Below, piece after piece: positions 60,281-64,000 of a DNA stretch of 64,000 bases. The stretch is from positions 4,836,001 to 4,900,000 of the forward strand of contig NC_063994.1 of assembly GCF_932276165.1 (NCBI RefSeq), written 5' to 3'. How positions within the stretch are numbered: the first letter of the stretch is position 1; each line of letters begins with the position of its first letter. The notes below the pieces were generated by a model that did not search any database, was not told the DNA's origin, and was given only the letters and a program-made list of their open reading frames with translations. Source of the stretch: Plutella xylostella. Lineage: Eukaryota; Arthropoda; Insecta; Lepidoptera; Plutellidae. Position numbers and translations under genes: made by a program.

Positions 60281-60522
60281 CGGCTGAATGGTGTAGTGGT
60301 AAGTGACCCTGACTGCTATGCCAAAGGTCCCGGGTTCGATTCCCGGCTGGGGCAGATATTTGTTGAAAGACAGATATTTGTACTTGGGTCTTGGGTGTTG
60401 ATATTTATATTTAGTATGTATTTATGTAGATATATCAGCTGTCCGACACCCATAACACAGGTTCTGCCTAGCTTGGGGTCGGATGGCCGTGTGTGAGATG
60501 TCCCCACATATTTATATTTATT
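60281..60522 (+). mobile_element. tRNA-derived SINE, family A
   Basis: The head carries a Pol III A box (TGGTGTAGTGG) and B box (GGTTCGATTCC). A unique body follows, ending in a TTTATATTTATTTATA tail. It is nearly identical over its length to the minus-strand copies at 23822-24185 and 26665-26914. It is not a working tRNA: the arms do not fold properly and the body continues past the acceptor region. Confidence 0.85.
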
Positions 60523-60573
60523 TATAAAACATAATTTCAGTAATGAGTAGGTACCATACCTATGTACAGAAAT

Positions 60574-60653
60574 ATACTCGCGGGCAATGTAATAGTTCCA
60601 GTAATATATGAAACAGCAATGGCAGGTGGAACTTTTTCATTGCTGGTGAGTGT
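60574..60653. mobile_element. Miniature (80-bp) inverted-repeat element
   Basis: The arms ACTCGCGGGCAATGTAATAG / TTTTTCATTGCTGGTGAGTG form an imperfect inverted repeat. It is a short form of the same terminal family as the elements at 9320 and 15236. Confidence 0.6.
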
Positions 60654-63600
60654 ATTAGTAAAAAAGAAAGATCCATTTCGAAAGAAATCGAACTGCTTCG
60701 TTATAGTTACTTAATTAATGATTGATTAGTTTTACAATAATAATAACCTACTGAAGTAATTATTTTGCACTTCCGTCAGGATAATTACAAAAAGTTCTGA
60801 CATCTCCATTTACCAAGCTTTCGTTTCGTTAACTATCAGAAATGATTAAAATCAATCAACAAACTTCTGATTAATTGTAGAGTTACAAACCTCAATCTAC
60901 AGGCACTTAGCTCTTAATGCTTTGGAATAAGAAACAAGTGTTTAATGTTTGTTGAAATTAATGTTAGACAAGATACATACAGCGCACATGGTTTTTGGTT
61001 AATATATTGAAGCACGCAGTTTCAAAGACGATTTTCTAGAACAAATTTATAAACCCATGGGTCAAAGTATGCGGCTGAAGCGTATTTGAATATAATAATT
61101 TGAAATAGTATCATGCACCCATCAGTAAGATATTCTGTGCTTCAAATTTTCCATTACCATACAACTCTACGCGGTCATTAATCGGTCTGATTAGACTAAA
61201 AAAATATAATTACCTATATTAATTTTAATTGTATTAAGGTTACCTACTAATATTACCTGTTCTAAATGTTTTATGCTAAGAGCAGTAGTCGTCGTCCTGA
61301 TTGGTAGCGATCATACGGTGTTGTTCAAACATAATGTCCTATTTGAAATGCCGAAAACGCATCGCTCCATCTTACGATAGCTGCCCATTAGGGCGACGCC
61401 TTATAATTAAAAAATACCTATCACCTCTATGATATAGTGCAATATAAGAACCCGCTATATTTTAACCCTTGCACCGTCACACGGTAAGTCTGCGCGGACG
61501 CGGCCCAGCGGGACGCGATCTCCACAGTAACAGACAGACTGTTAACCTTTAGATTGAGACATGAACCGGCGCATAATAGCTTTGGGAATTATTATGAGTA
61601 TCATAGTTAAAATATTGTATCTTCCTCCTGTCCAGCGAATGAAGACCCCCAAACAATCACCTTTCTCCCCCATAATCGTCTGCCTCGTATGAGAAAGAGA
61701 GGAACTAGAAAGGTCTTCGATACTAGTGGTGTGTGTAAGCATTTGAATCTGTGATTGCCTTGTTTTACAGCGTGTTATGAGGTGGAAGAAAAAAATTAAA
61801 AGATTGAAAGAACTATTAGCATAGTGATCTTTGTTGGCGGGGTGTCTAAATTCTTAAGCATTATTGTTTGATGTTAGTTAGTGTGTTGTTTTTTCTATAT
61901 ACTCGTAATTGCTTTTGGTTATTAAATCATACCGTAGTTTGCTGCATATCGGTGCTTTTTCTATGATACTTGGATAAATATAAAAACCATAAATATTTTT
62001 TAAAACCTTTAACCCCTTGTTTACCATGCAATCAGACAAATCTGTTGCGACTCGTGTGCTACCGGGTTTTTAGTAGATGACATATTGAAGCACAGAAAAG
62101 CAGGGTAGGCAGAACAGTGTAATCCCTTCTTAATATTTGCATTGTCTGGTATACCAACATTAATAAAAATGGCGCCATACGACCTACAGTCCTGTTTCAA
62201 CAGTTCAGAAATTCCGCGCATATTTATAATAACGAGTGTTCGCAAGCGCACATCAGCTGACCTAAATAATTAGACTGCAGGTTACAGATAAATCAACTCG
62301 CGAGATTGTTTATGTGGCTACAATGAGGTGGTCCGTAGTTCGAGTGGTCCTAACGGATCACTGATCCGTCTGTGCGCAATCTTAATTTCAACGGATAGTT
62401 TTGTTTCATAATATTCATAATAACATAAAATCTCATATTTTTTTAAAATTAGGTAAGTATTTATTTACATTCCGTACGAACTTGTCTATTGCAAGAACTA
62501 TGCGCCGCTGCAAAATATATCTCATTGAAGTTTTAAACGTAGTAGCAGTAGTAAGCTTTGTGATAATTTAAGTAATAATTTTTGAATGTAAAGTTAGCCA
62601 TGATTTACAAAATAAAATAGTTAACTCATACTAAAATAGGCGCGTCTTATTTTAGCTTCCTTAACTTTATGTATTAACTACGGGTACGGGTACGGTACGG
62701 GTCATACGTTCTGATAATTCCCATGATCAGTTTGGAATGAAAGATCCGGTCGGCAGGTGGTGATAATTTAAAGGTTTCGATGCGATGCGATCATAAATTT
62801 TAACAGTTTTTGTTGCTCACTTGCTCGAACAATAAGACAATATGTTTTGCCACTGAGAATGGTAGACATTCGTTATCGATCGGATAAAGATGGAATTATT
62901 AAACCTATGGCTGAAATGAGGAAATTTACAATGATGTTAGACAAAAAATCATGAAACTAATGAGCCTAAAATGTAAGTTTTCTTTCTTGTGCCCCGGTGT
63001 TTGAGCGATAAGGTCTCAAGAAAGACAAGTGTTCCCAACCCAACGTAACAACGTAAGACATTTCAAGAACTTTTTTATTTTATTTTTTTATTTTCCACGG
63101 AAAAACCTTGTGAACCGGTGCGGGAAAACTGCGGTCTGTTATATATAGTTTATAAAATAATCTAACTGATGGTATGCTTGATTTTTTTTCATATAAAAAC
63201 AACCGTACTAACCACTTCCGCTATCAAATTCAATTAGCTCACAAATACTTTCTCTGATTTATGGTTATTAATTTTATTATAAACGACGAAACAGCAGCAT
63301 GTCTTTAATGAAATTAAATAATTTAATGCGTTTGAAACATGTCGTTTAGCCTATTTTTTTAAGCTATACCTACGGCGGAATTTATTGTAATTATAAATTC
63401 AGTAAGCATTATAAAATAACTGGCTCATATTTATAATCGAATCAAATCTTATTTTTAAATTAATTTTATATGCTCTAAATTATATTATACATACACTATA
63501 GTACAGCCAGTAGCCATCCAAAACAAATGCACTCATTCTGTAATCATCTTTGGAGTTAGGTTATATCAGAAACCTCACACACTGGGAATCTACAGGAGGT

Positions 63601-63920
63601 TCATTATTTAACGGCCCGTTGCCAACTAACTAGGGTTTCTGATTTCTCGACCTGTTTTCGTTCTCGAGCTTCGAAAATTCTCGAGCCCAAATTCTCGAGT
63701 CTTCTCGAGTCTCGAGCCTTTCTAAGAAGACCTTTAGAAAAAGCCTTAATTTAAATAAAAAAAACTCAAAATCTCCTTTTTTACTTTGTCAACTTAATCA
63801 CAAAGAAAATACTCTACTAATACTCATAATTAGCAGCCTAGCTACATATTACTAAAGATAAAGATAAAATACACTTTATTGCACACAAACAGAAACAGTT
63901 TCACAAACATAGAAAAGAAA
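60654..63920. other. Intergenic, no gene seen
   Basis: AT-rich without a supported frame. Short tandem ACGGGT words lie at about 62678-62702 and a CTCGAG cluster at 63663-63716. Confidence 0.55.
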
Positions 63921-64000
63921 ACCGGCCAAGTGCGAGTCGGGCTCGCGCACAAAGGGTTCCGTAGCAGCAAATATAATAAACTTATTATGTCATTACAGTT
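63921..64000 (+). mobile_element. Lepidopteran repeat (GGCCAAGTGCGAGTCGGG family), cut by window end
   Basis: Begins about AAAACCGGCCAAGTGCGAG and continues TCGGGCTCGCGCAC and GGGTTCCGTAGCA. This is a very common lepidopteran retroelement 3'-end repeat. The rest lies outside the window. Confidence 0.65.

Noticed and set aside
60281..60355. tRNA-like sequence with A and B boxes
   Set aside because: Same sequence recurs at 24100-24185 and 26840-26914 with a common non-tRNA body; it is a SINE head, and no proper cloverleaf pairs.
62678..62702. ACGGGT tandem as telomere-like repeat
   Set aside because: Only about four imperfect units; not the insect TTAGG repeat.
1..64000. CRISPR arrays, operons, rRNA genes
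   Set aside because: No regularly spaced direct repeats with unique spacers, no operon-like gene packing, and no rRNA similarity; the window is eukaryotic.

Overview
The window looks like a moth or butterfly (Lepidoptera) chromosome segment. It is AT-rich, with short GT-AG introns and repeats typical of Lepidoptera. These include five non-autonomous Helitrons of the Lep1/MINE type (TCC..CTAG ends, GTCT microsatellite core), two families of tRNA-derived SINEs, many fold-back MITEs, and the common 'ggccaagtgcgagtcggg' repeat at the right edge. No bacterial or viral organisation is visible.

One real host gene could be reconstructed, by reading splice sites and codon phase on the minus strand. 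It is a C2H2 zinc-finger protein gene spanning 53829 down to 42490, with 16 coding exons and a predicted 612-residue protein with five fingers. All 15 introns are GT-AG and every junction keeps the frame. Intron 14 carries an antisense, almost complete jockey-like LINE (about 43784-46938, 935-codon ORF). Intron 2 holds a Lep1 Helitron and the 3' end of another LINE. Intron 12 holds a near-perfect copy of the 3' end of exon 12. The exon 13 splice donor overlaps an in-frame stop, so retention of intron 13 would give a 545-residue form.

Upstream of the gene (54460-56372) lies a nested DNA transposon: an outer element with 33-bp perfect terminal inverted repeats and a 9-bp target duplication, interrupted by a second element with a 10-bp target duplication. 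The inner element's two ends are built from degenerate 15-16-bp repeat units in opposite orientation. This pair is the best candidate for something not well described.

The left part (1-42240) is mostly intergenic. It holds an internally deleted pogo-like transposon (27332-28715) that keeps the DNA-binding half of its transposase and a C-terminal zinc finger in another frame, plus MITEs, SINEs, Helitrons and microsatellites. A few GC-rich islands may be promoters or isolated exons of genes outside the window, but none could be joined into a gene. The right part (56623-64000) is again intergenic and repeat-rich.
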